The notes beneath the pieces are model-generated. The model saw only the letters and a program-made list of their open reading frames with translations, was not told the origin of the DNA and did not search any database. Below are positions 32,986 through 42,025 of a stretch of 64,000 nucleotides of DNA, one piece after another. The stretch is from DATAEG01 sp963703085 (GTDB taxonomy: Bacteria; Actinomycetota; Actinomycetes; Mycobacteriales; Jatrophihabitantaceae): NCBI GenBank assembly GCA_963703085.1, contig OY969789.1:806001-870000 (forward strand), written 5' to 3'. The translations under genes and the position numbers were made by a program. The stretch's first letter is position 1. Each line of letters starts with the position of its first letter.

Positions 32986-33022
32986 CGCATTTCCTCCTCC
33001 CCGAATCGGGCCGGGCGATTGC

Positions 33023-34582
33023 TCAGTGGGCGGTGACGGTCATCTTCAGGAGGGCGTCGTTGTAGTTGCCCAGCGGTGAGACCTTGAAGTCGGTCACCCA
33101 CTTGCCCGAGGCGTAGCGGTACGGGGCATACGCAACCGGCAGGAACGGCGTCTCGTCCCAAACGATCTGCTGGATCTGGTTGTAGAGGTCCTGGCGCTTG
33201 GCCGGATCGGTCTCCGAACGAGCCTGGGCGACGAGCGCTATCGCTTGTGGGTTCTTCCAGAACGTGTCGAACGATTCCGAGCCGGCGTTGACGTCCGCCC
33301 CGAAGGAGACGACCTCGTCGGGGTCGATGATGTCGTTGGTCCAGTACCGCTCGGCCATCCCGTACTTGCCGGTGCGCACCTTGTCGTAGGCGGTTACCTG
33401 CTCGTAGGACTCGATGCTGACTTTGATGCCGATCTTCGCCAAGTTGTCCTTGATGACGACCGCCTCGGCCTGACCGGCTACGTCTCCGCTGGTGGTGACG
33501 AGGTTGGTGTTGAAGCCGCCGCTCAGTCCGGCCCGCTGCATCAGGTCTTTGGCCTTGGCGAGGTCGACAGCCGGCTTGGGCAGCTGGTCGTTCCAGAAGA
33601 GCATCTTGTACGGCATGAACGACGTCGCCGGTACTGCGTTGCTTTGGTAGGCCAGCTTGTTGATCTGGTTCAGGTCCAGTGCGAATCGCACCGCCTGGCG
33701 GACCCGGACATCCTTGAAGTGCGGATCCTTGCCGGACATCTGGATGAAGTCGACTCGCGTGGAGTCGAACAGGTCGACCCGCAGGTCCTTGTTGCTCTTG
33801 ATCTGGTTGGTCAGGTTGCCCGGCGGGTTCTCGATGATGTCGACCTTCTTGGCCTGCAGATCGAGCACCCTGGTGTTGTCGTTCGTGACGACCATGATCT
33901 TGACCGTCTTGATCTTCGGCTTGGTGCCGTAGTAGTTGTCACTGCGGACCAGGTCGACCTCGCTGTCCGGCTTGTAGCTGCCCACCTTGTACGGGCCGCT
34001 GCCGAAGGCGTGGGTGAAGAACTTGTCTCCCTCGGCCTGCACTGCCTTCTGCGGGAGCACCGCGTACGCGTAGATCGCCAGGTCGGCGAGCAACGGGCTG
34101 TGCGGCTTGGTCAGGCTGATGACCACCGTCTTCGCGTCGGACGCGGTGATGCTCTTCACCGGCTGCAGCAGGAAACCCCAGCCGCCGTCGAACTTCCTGG
34201 CCCGGTCGATCGACCACACCGCGTCCTGTGCGGTGACGGGGCTGCCGTCGGCGAACTTCGCGTCCCGCAGGTGGAAGGTGTAGGTGAGCTTGTCCGTCGA
34301 GATGTCCCACGAGGTGGCCAAGTCCGGAACGATCTTGGTCCCGGTCGGGTCGGCCTGCACCAGCTTGCTGTACAGGTTCTGATCGAGCCAGATCGACTCG
34401 TTCAGCGCATTCTGTTGTGGGTCGAGCGTGTCGATCTTGACGGCGTTGGCGATGACCAGCGTGTCGACCTGCTTGCCGGACCCGCCGGATGAACCGGTGG
34501 AGCCACCGCCGCAGGCGGCGAGGAACACCAGGGGCAGGGCGGCCGCGACACCCCAACGAAGACGGCGGTGGACTTTGATCAT
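33023..34582 (-). CDS. ABC transporter substrate-binding lipoprotein (family 5)
   Basis: A 519-residue solute-binding lipoprotein: signal peptide 'MIKVHRRLRWGVAAALPLVF' and lipobox 'LAAC' (Cys24) with a Gly/Ser linker. Core motifs of family 5 are 'DTLDPQQNALNESIWLDQNL', 'TYTFHLRDAKFADGSPVTAQ' and 'FGSGPYKVGSYKPDSEVDLV'. It lies between the DppF-type ATPase (ATGA overlap at 34579-34582) and the permeases, so its importer partners are certain. It has clearly diverged from the lone lipoprotein at 8624-10408. The ligand is likely a peptide, glycopeptide or oligosaccharide. Confidence 0.9.
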   Translation of the reverse strand: MIKVHRRLRWGVAAALPLVFLAACGGGSTGSSGGSGKQVDTLVIANAVKIDTLDPQQNALNESIWLDQNLYSKLVQADPTGTKIVPDLATSWDISTDKLTYTFHLRDAKFADGSPVTAQDAVWSIDRARKFDGGWGFLLQPVKSITASDAKTVVISLTKPHSPLLADLAIYAYAVLPQKAVQAEGDKFFTHAFGSGPYKVGSYKPDSEVDLVRSDNYYGTKPKIKTVKIMVVTNDNTRVLDLQAKKVDIIENPPGNLTNQIKSNKDLRVDLFDSTRVDFIQMSGKDPHFKDVRVRQAVRFALDLNQINKLAYQSNAVPATSFMPYKMLFWNDQLPKPAVDLAKAKDLMQRAGLSGGFNTNLVTTSGDVAGQAEAVVIKDNLAKIGIKVSIESYEQVTAYDKVRTGKYGMAERYWTNDIIDPDEVVSFGADVNAGSESFDTFWKNPQAIALVAQARSETDPAKRQDLYNQIQQIVWDETPFLPVAYAPYRYASGKWVTDFKVSPLGNYNDALLKMTVTAH

Positions 34583-35649
34583 GGGCGTTGGACTCCTTCA
34601 GGCGTGCGGGTAGGAGGAGAGGTCGGTGGGTGCAGGTGGCAGACAACGCTGCGCCCCGCGTCGAGTTCGGCGATGACTGGTACGACGGTGCGGCAGACAT
34701 CCATCACCGCGGGGCAGCGCGGATGGAAGACGCATCCCGACGGAGGGTTGATTGGGTTGGGCATGTCGCCTCGCACAGCGGGCGCGCCGGTGCCACGGCC
34801 GACGTGCAGTTTCGGTGCCGCGGCGAGCAACGCCCTGGTGTACGGGTGTTTCGGATCGGCGAAGAGTTCGTCGCAGCTGGCCTCCTCGACGACGCGGCCG
34901 AGGTACATCACGGCGATCCGGTCGGCCAGCCGCCGAACGACGGCGAGATCGTGGGTGATGAACACATACGTCAGGCTCAGTTCCTTGCTGAGCTTCTCGA
35001 ACAGGTTCAGCACCTGAGCCTGTACGGACACGTCCAGGGCGGACACCGGCTCGTCAGCGATGATCAACTCGGGCCGGACGGCCAGGGCGCGAGCGATGCT
35101 GACCCGCTGCCGGCCCCCGCCGGACAGCTGGCCGGGTAGCCGGTCGCGCATCTCCACCGGGAACCCGACGGTGCGCAACAAGCGGTCGATCTCGACATCC
35201 CGGTCGCCATCGAAACCGTGCACCTTGAGCACTTCCCCGATGGTGTCCGACACCTTGCGGTACGGATTCAGGGTCGAATACGGGTCCTGCAGGATCACCT
35301 GGATGCGCTGCCGCAGCAGTTTCGAGGTGGTCCGGTCTACATCGAAGAGGTCGTGGCCGTCGAACTCCGCGGTACCCGCGGTCGGGTCTTCCAGCCGGAC
35401 GATGAGCCGGCCGAGGGTGGACTTTCCCGAGCCGGTCTCGCCGACGATGGCCAGGGTCTCGCCGCGCCGAACGGTGATCGACACGCCCTCCACCGCGCGA
35501 ACCCGCTCTGCCGGACGCCCGAAGGCCCGCGCCACCACGCCGCGTCGTGAGGTGTAGTGCTTGGTCAGCCCCGCAGTCCGCAGCAGCACCCGCCGATCGG
35601 CGACGGCCGACCCGGCAGTGCCCTGATCCGCTTGCCGATCTTCGCTCAC
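34579..35649 (-). CDS. ABC transporter ATP-binding protein (DppF/OppF type), first gene of operon
   Basis: A 356-residue ATPase beginning with GTG behind a GGAGG site. Walker A 'GETGSGKST', Q-loop 'VILQDPYSTLNPYRKV', signature 'LSGGGRQRVSIARAL' and Walker B 'LIIADEPVSALD' are complete. The C-terminal 'CVFHPRCPAVMDVC' is the oligopeptide-transporter extension. An unusual spacer 'RRGVVARAFGRPAERVRA' near the N-terminus is common in DppF proteins. As promoter-proximal gene of the 15-kb minus-strand train, it faces the divergent GntR gene across a 241-bp control region. Confidence 0.9.
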   Translation of the reverse strand: MSEDRQADQGTAGSAVADRRVLLRTAGLTKHYTSRRGVVARAFGRPAERVRAVEGVSITVRRGETLAIVGETGSGKSTLGRLIVRLEDPTAGTAEFDGHDLFDVDRTTSKLLRQRIQVILQDPYSTLNPYRKVSDTIGEVLKVHGFDGDRDVEIDRLLRTVGFPVEMRDRLPGQLSGGGRQRVSIARALAVRPELIIADEPVSALDVSVQAQVLNLFEKLSKELSLTYVFITHDLAVVRRLADRIAVMYLGRVVEEASCDELFADPKHPYTRALLAAAPKLHVGRGTGAPAVRGDMPNPINPPSGCVFHPRCPAVMDVCRTVVPVIAELDAGRSVVCHLHPPTSPPTRTPEGVQRP

Positions 35650-35890
35650 CGCAACCTCCGGACGGACCGCACGACGCGAGGTGGCCTACCGTACGGTCGA
35701 CCGTCGACCCTCGACAAGACCTTTCGGGAGATTCTTTGACCGACAGCTCTCCGCGGTAGCTCAGCGACAGGTGCTACTCGTCCGCTGCGCACCGTTCCGC
35801 CGGGAACCTGGCAAGATCTGATCGGCACGCGAACGCCGCCTGGGCACTGACGGCCGGACGAGCCGTCATCGAATCTCGAAAGGAGTACGG
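35650..35890. promoter_or_regulatory. Divergent control region between ABC operon and GntR gene
   Basis: A 241-bp gap feeding both directions. It contains a perfect 10-bp palindrome ACCGTACGGT (35688-35697) overlapping GGTCGACC (35695-35702), and a TTGACC -35-like element at 35737-35742. These are candidate operators for the flanking GntR proteins. A degenerate TTGTCGAgg half-site (reverse strand, near 35711) resembles the operators found further right. No gene is visible here. Confidence 0.45.
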
Positions 35891-36559
35891 ATGAGCGCGG
35901 GTCCTCGTCGGAGCGAGCCGAGCGGATCGATCCTGCAGCACCGCTCGCTGCCGCAATCGGTGCACGAAGTGCTGCGCTGGCGAATCCTGAACAACGAGCT
36001 CCCCTCAGGTGCGCCGCTGGTCGAGCTGGTGCTGGCCGACGAGTTCGGCGTGAGCCGCACGACGATCCGAGCCGCGCTGCGCGAACTGCAGGCCGAGCGA
36101 CTGGTCGAGGTCCAGCCGCGTCGGCAGACGATCGTGACGCGGATGTCTCCTGCCGAAATAGCTGAGGCCTGCTATACCCGTTACGTTCTCGAGTCCGCGG
36201 CCCTTCGTGAGGTCTGGCAGGACGTCCGCAGCGGTCTCGCCCGGGAGATGAAGCAGGCTGTGGTGCAAATGCAGGATGCCGCCGACAAGGGCGACCTGAC
36301 CGGCATCGTCGAAGCTGACACCGAATTGCACCGGCTGATCGTGCAGGCGAGTGGTCATCCCATGCTGGTCGAGATGTGGTCGACCCTCAACGGCCAGATG
36401 GGTGCGTTGATGCGCTCGTCGCTGGAGCAGCAGGGAATCGACCTGGCCGAAGTGGTCAAGCGGCACAGCAAGCTGCTGTCTGCATTCCGCAAACCGGATC
36501 CGGAGCCGGCGCTGGCCGCACTGCGGTCGCACTACCTCGACCCCGTCTCGCACGGCTGA
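35891..36559 (+). CDS. GntR-family regulator (FCD/FadR subgroup)
   Basis: A 222-residue regulator whose ATG is preceded by AAAGGAG. The winged-helix domain is 'LADEFGVSRTTIRAALREL' and the FCD domain includes 'TRYVLESAALREV' and 'EADTELHRLIVQASGHPM'. It is a close paralogue of the operon-internal GntR (28211-28882), matching through most of its length. It is divergent from the ABC operon, and 131 bp upstream of an SDR gene that has an ATTGTCGACAAT palindrome in its promoter. It therefore probably controls one or both sides. Confidence 0.85.
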   Translation: MSAGPRRSEPSGSILQHRSLPQSVHEVLRWRILNNELPSGAPLVELVLADEFGVSRTTIRAALRELQAERLVEVQPRRQTIVTRMSPAEIAEACYTRYVLESAALREVWQDVRSGLAREMKQAVVQMQDAADKGDLTGIVEADTELHRLIVQASGHPMLVEMWSTLNGQMGALMRSSLEQQGIDLAEVVKRHSKLLSAFRKPDPEPALAALRSHYLDPVSHG

Positions 36560-36637
36560 CTCCGCCGAGCTGGGCGACTCCGACGACCGGCGTACCGCCG
36601 GCGGACGGCCGCTTGATGAGCGGCGCCTGGACGGGCT

Positions 36638-36649
36638 ATTGTCGACAAT
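36638..36649. promoter_or_regulatory. TTGTCGACAA operator upstream of SDR gene
   Basis: ATTGTCGACAAT is a perfect 12-bp palindrome, 42 bp upstream of the GTG start at 36691. It is the most symmetric member of a family of TTGTYNACAR sites found in six other places between here and 58.3 kb, and fits the TNGTNNACNA shape of FadR/FCD-type GntR operators. Confidence 0.65.
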
Positions 36650-36690
36650 CGACCTGCCGCGCCGACTTCGGCCTGTCTTGAGGAGGCACC

Positions 36691-37512
36691 GTGAACGTCA
36701 CCTTCGACTTCGCACACCGAGTCGCAATCGTCACCGGCGCGGCCCGGGGAGTGGGGCGCAGCATCGTTGCGGAGTTCGTCGCCGCGGGCGCGCAGGTGAT
36801 CGCAGCCGACCGTGACCAGGCCGGCCTGAAGGAGACCTGCGCGCCACACGGGGCGGCGGTCCGTGCGGTGCCCGCGGATGTGCGCACCGATGACGGCGCC
36901 GCGGCGATCGTCGGTGCGGCGCTGACCGAGTTCGGCGGTCTCGATTTCTGCATCAACAACGCAGCCGTGGCGCCGCACACGAGCTTGCTCGAGGAGCGCG
37001 TCGAGGTGTGGGATGCCGTCTTCGCGGTCAACTGCCGGGGCACGTTCCTGATGACCCAGCATGCCGCACGGGCCTTCCGCGATCTGGGCCACGGCGGGCG
37101 GATCGTGAACTTCTCCTCGGGGGTGAGCACGCGCGGTTCGGCGGGCGCGGCGGCGTATGCGAGCAGCCGCGCCGCCACCGAGAGTCTCTCCCGGGTCGCG
37201 GCGATCGAGCTTGCGCCGTACGACATCCTGGTCAACTGCGTCAGCCCGGGGCTCATCGACACGCAGCCCAAACCGCTGCCGCCCACGATGGCCGAGAGCC
37301 TGCGCGAGCGCATTCCCAAGCTGCCGCTGGCCCGCGCCGGCCAGCCCGAAGAGGTGGCCCGGGTCGTGCTCTGGCTCTGCTCGGAGGCGGCCAGCTACGT
37401 GACCGGCAGCGTCCACCACGTCGACGGTGGGGCGCAGGTCGGCAGTAGACCCACCGCCGCCATCGTCGACGAGGACATCCGCTACGACTGGGTGACCGGA
37501 CGGAGCAGATGA
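36691..37512 (+). CDS. SDR-family oxidoreductase with Arg in place of the catalytic Lys
   Basis: A 273-residue short-chain dehydrogenase/reductase, GTG start after GAGGAGG. The cofactor motif 'VTGAARGVGRSIV' and 'NNAAVAPHTS' are normal, with Ser143 in 'FSSGVSTRG'. The active-site YxxxK is 'YASSR': Tyr156 is followed by Arg160 rather than Lys (codon CGC at 37168-37170). The C-terminus carries about 25 residues beyond the usual 'VDGGAQVG' end. It may oxidise a sugar or sugar acid. The Arg variant could alter pKa or cofactor binding, so activity needs caution. Confidence 0.85.
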   Translation: MNVTFDFAHRVAIVTGAARGVGRSIVAEFVAAGAQVIAADRDQAGLKETCAPHGAAVRAVPADVRTDDGAAAIVGAALTEFGGLDFCINNAAVAPHTSLLEERVEVWDAVFAVNCRGTFLMTQHAARAFRDLGHGGRIVNFSSGVSTRGSAGAAAYASSRAATESLSRVAAIELAPYDILVNCVSPGLIDTQPKPLPPTMAESLRERIPKLPLARAGQPEEVARVVLWLCSEAASYVTGSVHHVDGGAQVGSRPTAAIVDEDIRYDWVTGRSR

Positions 37513-37611
37513 CCGACGCTGCATCATCGTCACGGCCGGTCCTGGGTCGCCACCTCGTCCCGGAGCGGCGGGGGCACCATTGACCGACAACTTCCGCGGG
37601 AGGGCGTGCAC

Positions 37612-38835
37612 ATGAGTGACCGGTCGGCGGAGTCTCGACGGCTGCGCAGGACCCACCTGCCGGAACGGGCCAGCAGCATCGGCATGTCGGTTCGGGCAGC
37701 CGACCTGCAGCTGAACCTCAATGGTGCGGGCCACGGCCTACTGGACACGACCCACTTCGACACCGTGCGGTTCCCACCACCGGACTGGGCATTGCCCACT
37801 TTCGCCGAGGCGGCCGGCGACGGCGAGCTGGCCTACACCGCCTACCGGGGCAACCACGAAGTCCGCCAGCGCTGTGCCGCCTCGGTGTCCGCGTTACTCG
37901 GTGTGCAGGTCGACGCCGATCGCAATATCGCCATGACCACCGGCACGCAGGGTGGCCTGTTCAGCGTGCTCAGCGCCTTGGTCGACGAGGGCGACACCGT
38001 GGTGCTCACCGACCCCGAGTACCTGTTCGTGGAGCGCATGCTGCGCTTCCTCGGTGCCAACGTCGTGCGGTTGCCGTTCGTCGACACCGCCGATGGCCCA
38101 CAGCCGGATCTGGAGGCCCTGGCGGCTGTTGCCGCCACGGGTCTCAGGTTGTTGCTCACCTCCAATCCGAACAACCCGACCGGCGCGGTATACAGCGCCG
38201 ACACGATCCGACAGCTCGGCTCACTCGCCGTCCACCATGACTTCCTCGTCGTGATCGACCAGCTCTACTGCCGGCTGGTCTACGACGGGGCGCCGTTCTC
38301 ACATCTGGTCGCCGAGCCCGGCATGGCCGAACGCACCGTCACCTTGCTGGGCGGCTCCAAGACCGAGTCGCTCAGCGGTTATCGGGTCGGCGTGACGGTG
38401 GGACCGGCCGAGGTGATCGACGCCGTCGAGCAGGTGATGGCCATGTGCTGCCTGCGGGCACCCGCATACGCGCAGCACGTGATGACCAGGTGGCTGGTCG
38501 ACGACCACGAGTTCGTGCGCGGCCGCGTCAATGAGCTGCGCGAGCTTCGCGACATGACGGTCGCGGCCTTTCGCGAGGTCGCCGGGCTGCGCGTATTACC
38601 GGGTGCCGGCACGGCCTACCTCTGGCCGGACATCTCAGCGTTGGGCCTCAGCGATATTGAGGTGGCCCGCACCCTGCAACAGGATGCCGGAGTGGTGGTC
38701 AGCCCCGGGTACCAGTTCGGCCCGTCCGGGAACGGTCATTTCCGGGTGTGTTACGCCCGCGACGAGGTCGCGTGGGCCCAGGCACTGCACCGGATGAGCA
38801 CAGCTCTGACCACAGTGAGCCGGTACCGCGGGTAG
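37612..38835 (+). CDS. PLP-dependent aminotransferase, class I/II
   Basis: A 407-residue fold-type I aminotransferase. The ATG at 37612 lies behind GGGAGGG; an in-frame GTG is 6 bp upstream. 'TTGTQGGLFSVLSALVDEGD', 'SNPNNPTGAVY', 'DQLYCRLVYDG' and the lysine loop 'LLGGSKTESLSGYRVG' (Schiff-base Lys) are clear, and the carboxylate-binding Arg lies in 'GHFRVCYA'. Relatives act on aspartate, aromatic or cysteine-conjugate amino acids. It seems to be in one run with the SDR and the GH2 gene, but each has its own upstream gap. The substrate is unknown. Confidence 0.85.
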   Translation: MSDRSAESRRLRRTHLPERASSIGMSVRAADLQLNLNGAGHGLLDTTHFDTVRFPPPDWALPTFAEAAGDGELAYTAYRGNHEVRQRCAASVSALLGVQVDADRNIAMTTGTQGGLFSVLSALVDEGDTVVLTDPEYLFVERMLRFLGANVVRLPFVDTADGPQPDLEALAAVAATGLRLLLTSNPNNPTGAVYSADTIRQLGSLAVHHDFLVVIDQLYCRLVYDGAPFSHLVAEPGMAERTVTLLGGSKTESLSGYRVGVTVGPAEVIDAVEQVMAMCCLRAPAYAQHVMTRWLVDDHEFVRGRVNELRELRDMTVAAFREVAGLRVLPGAGTAYLWPDISALGLSDIEVARTLQQDAGVVVSPGYQFGPSGNGHFRVCYARDEVAWAQALHRMSTALTTVSRYRG

Positions 38836-39064
38836 GCCGTTTCCGCCGGTCGCCGCACTCAGGACGGTGGCGATCGCGCCGACCAAGTTCGCCTGTCGTC
38901 GGTCGTCCGGTCGTCCGGTAGAGAATTCCCACCGGTTCGGCGCCCGACCGGCCAACCGAACTCGCCATCGGTGACGCGGGTTCCCTGACTGTCAACAATA
39001 AACTATCATTCGGGCACTGCCCCAACTCGCGGCGGCCAGCCATGCTCTTCGAGGAGCGACCCAC
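38836..39064. promoter_or_regulatory. Promoter region of the GH2 gene with operator CTGTCAACAA
   Basis: A 229-bp gap. It includes a short GGTCGTCC tandem repeat (about 38897-38918), the operator-like CTGTCAACAA (38989-38998, reverse TTGTTGACAG), and a likely -10 box TATCAT (39004-39009) just 5 bp later, so a bound repressor would cover the promoter. The ribosome-binding site GAGGAG is at about 39051-39056. Confidence 0.6.
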
Positions 39065-41969
39065 ATGAGCGCGACCGCCACGCTGACCCGAGCGTCGGAC
39101 ACCCTCCAGCTCACGTTGACGCGATGGCTGATCGCTCCGGACGGGGCGGACACCGGCCGGGCGGCTGGCTGGTCCGCGCGCCCGCCGGAGGCGTCCGGAC
39201 AACCGGCTGCGGTGCCGGGCTACCTGCAACAGACGCTGCCGGGATATCACGGCGTCGTCTGGTACTGGACACACATTCCGCCAGCCGATCTGCGGAGCGG
39301 CGAGCGGGCCGTGGTGCAGTTCGAGCGCGTCTCCTACCGAGCCGAAGTGTGGGTGAACGGCGAGGCGGCCGGAACCCACGAGGGGACCGATGGATTCGAG
39401 ATCGACGTGACGGGCCAGTGCGCCACCGGTGCGCCGGCCCTCCTCGTCGTACGGGTGCTCAATCCGACAACGCGACGCATCGATGGCATGACCCTCGCCG
39501 AGACCCCGGCGTCGAACTCATTCGAGGGCGAGCAGTTCTGGCCTGGGCGCGGTTACAACTACGGCGGCATCACCGGCGCGGTACGACTCGTACGCCGGAT
39601 GACCTGGAGCCTGCAGGAGTTGCACGTGGTCGCCGACCCGGACCGCGCCGAGCTGCGCGTCGCATTCCGCGTCGACAACCAAACCGGGGCGGCGGTGCGG
39701 ATCCGCTGGCAATGTGACGTGAGCGCGGAGGGGACGCTGCTGGGGCGACAATCCGCTGAGCTGGACGTGTCCGAACCGAGCGAGTCGATCGAGTGCACCC
39801 TGCCGGTGACCGAGCCGAAGTCGTGGTCGCCGGACAACCCGTACCTGTATGACGTTCAGGCTCTCGTCGTGCCCGTGGAAGGGTCGCCGTCCGCAGTGTC
39901 GGGTGATGCGCAGTCCTTGCGGGTGCGCACCGGATTCCGGACCCTAGTAGTGGACGGCGAGGGTTACTTCGTCCTGAACGGCCGGCGCATCTTCATCCGC
40001 TCGACGCACACGGGCAATCATGTCCCGGCCGGCCTGACCCCGGAGCAATCGGTCGCGCTGCTGCGCCGGGACCTGCTCAACGCGAAGGCAGTGGGCCTGA
40101 ACATGGTTCGGTTCATCGCCTGTCGCGGCACCCCGGACCAGCTCGACATGTGCGACGAGATCGGGTTGATGGTTTACGAGGAATGCAACGCGGCGTGGCC
40201 GCACGGATACTCCCCCGAGGCAGAGAATCGCTTCGATGCCGAGCTGTCCGGAGCTGTCCGGCGAGATCGCAACCATCCGAGCGTCGTGGTGTGGGGTCTG
40301 CTCAACGAGACCCGGGAGGGGCCGATCTTCCGGCGCGCGGCCGACTCGTTGCCGATGATCAGGGAGCTCGACTCCACCCGGCTCATACTGCTCGGCAGCG
40401 GCAGGTGGGACGGCGACCTTTCGGTCGGGTCTGTCTGCAATCCAGGACGTACCGATTGGCAGCACCAGTGGGGCGCCGAGCGGCCAGGGGGTCCGAAGGT
40501 GCAGGTCGGGGACTGGGAGCCCGACCTGCTGGGTTATGTGCCCGAGGTAGGCGACCGGCACCTCTATCCGATGGTCCCGCAGACCCGGGAGGCCACCGAG
40601 CTGCTGCGCACGATGGGCGCGGAGGGCGAGATGGTGTTCCTGTCGGAGTACGGGACCGGCAGCCTGTTCAACGTCGTCAGCGAGCTGCGTGGCCTGCAAG
40701 TCGCGGGGGCGCCGGCGAACCTGGCCGAGCCGGTGTTGATGGCATCGATGACCGAGCGCTTCCTGGCCGACTTCGAGCCGCTTCGGCCTGGGATCGATCT
40801 ACGCGTTCCCGGAGGACCTGCTCGAGGCGAGCTATCGAGCTCATGCTGCCTATCGGTCAACCGACCTGAGCCTGATTCGCTCGAACCCGCATCTGGTGGG
40901 TCACAACATCACCGGGATGCTCGATCACGCCGTCAGCGGTGAGGGATTGTGGAGCTTCGCCGACCGCGTGTTCAAGCCCGGGATCGTGGACGCTGTGTCG
41001 GACGGACTCGCACCGTTGCGCTGGTGCGTGCGCCTCGACCCTGAGCACAGTGTGGTCGGCGCTGCCGTTCGGCTCGACGTCGTCCTGGCCGACGAGGGCG
41101 TCCTGGCACCGGGCAGCTACCCAGGCTCGATCCGGGTCATGGGCCCCGACGGACCTGAGTGGGAACAGCGCATCACCGTCGAGGTACCGCAGCCGCGTGC
41201 TTCCCGACTGGTGCACCCGGTGCTGAGCGTCGACCTGCCTGCCGAGTTGCCGGCCGGCCGGCATCACGTTGCTCTGTCGCTGGACGACGGCGCAGCGCCG
41301 CGCGGGCGGACCGCAGCATTCCTGCGCACCGAACCGGTCGGGCGGCTCAGCATCCGCCGACCGGTTGTCGTCGATCCCGCAGAGACCCGGCTCAGAGCCT
41401 GGCTGCAGGCCGCCGGTGTCGACGTGCACGACGAGCTCACCGATCCGCCGACGGACAGCTCACAGCCACCCGTCATCCTGGTGGGCGCCGAAGCGCCGCA
41501 GTCAGCGCAGTCCTGGGCCGCGACGCGGGACGCGGTGCACGCCGGTGCAACGTTGGCGCTGCTGGACGCCGCGGCTTCGGTGCGCAGCGACGCGTGGCAG
41601 GTCGACCCGTTGCTTCCGCTGGAGGTGGACGAGACCAACGATTGGCTCTATCACACCGAGACCTTCGCCCTGCCCCATCCCGCCTTCGCCGGTGTGGCGG
41701 CGCCGGGGCTGCTGGACTGGTCGTACTTCGGGCAGACCATCCCCCGCACCCGGCTGGTCTGCCCGACCAGCGCCGACGACGTCGCGGTGGTGCAGATCGG
41801 GATCGGGATGCCGGTGCCGGGCGGCTACGTCTCCGGCTACGCCCTCGCGGGGTGGGCCGTGGGCCGGGGCCGCGTGATCGCCAGCACGATGCGTCTTGTC
41901 GAGTGGCTCGGCGAAGAAGCGGCGGCCGCCCAGCTGCTGGCCGGTGTGCTCACCTTCGCAGGTAGCTGA
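39065..41969 (+). pseudogene. GH2-family glycoside hydrolase with one frameshift
   Basis: Read as one product of about 967 residues, this is a beta-galactosidase/glucuronidase/mannosidase-type GH2 enzyme without a signal peptide. Sugar-binding and immunoglobulin-like domains come first ('AEVWVNGEAAGTHEGTDGFE'), then the TIM barrel with acid/base Glu415 in 'WGLLNETREG' and nucleophile Glu528 in 'FLSEYGTG'. Near 40800 the frame changes: after 'FEPLRPGI' the sense resumes as 'YAFPEDLLEASYRAHAAYRS'. The junction reads GGGATCGATCTACG, which fits a 4-bp GATC duplication. The remaining C-terminal domains run intact to 41969. If real, the change truncates the protein after both catalytic residues. 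Confidence 0.8.
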
Positions 41970-41978
41970 CCGGGTCGA

Positions 41979-42024
41979 CGGGTGCTGCCCAACCCCTGGC
42001 GCGAGCCCGACGCCGCAGCACCCG
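41979..42024. terminator. Hairpin between convergent GH2 and SDR genes
   Basis: CGGGTGCTGC (41979-41988) pairs perfectly with GCAGCACCCG (42015-42024); the 26-base spacer is G+C-rich. It fills the 56-bp gap between two convergent genes and probably serves as a bidirectional terminator. Confidence 0.5.
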
Positions 42025-42025
42025 C

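Noticed and set aside
35750..35822. tRNA-like start GCGGTAGCTCAG with a GTTC-like element downstream
   Set aside because: The D-arm resembles an A box, but the anticodon and acceptor stems do not pair and no proper T-arm GGTTCGAATCC follows. It is chance similarity in a promoter region.
36691..38835. SDR and aminotransferase read as a biosynthetic pair (amino-sugar formation)
   Set aside because: The aminotransferase is a class I/II enzyme, not a DegT/sugar aminotransferase, and the two genes have separate upstream gaps. Co-function cannot be supported.
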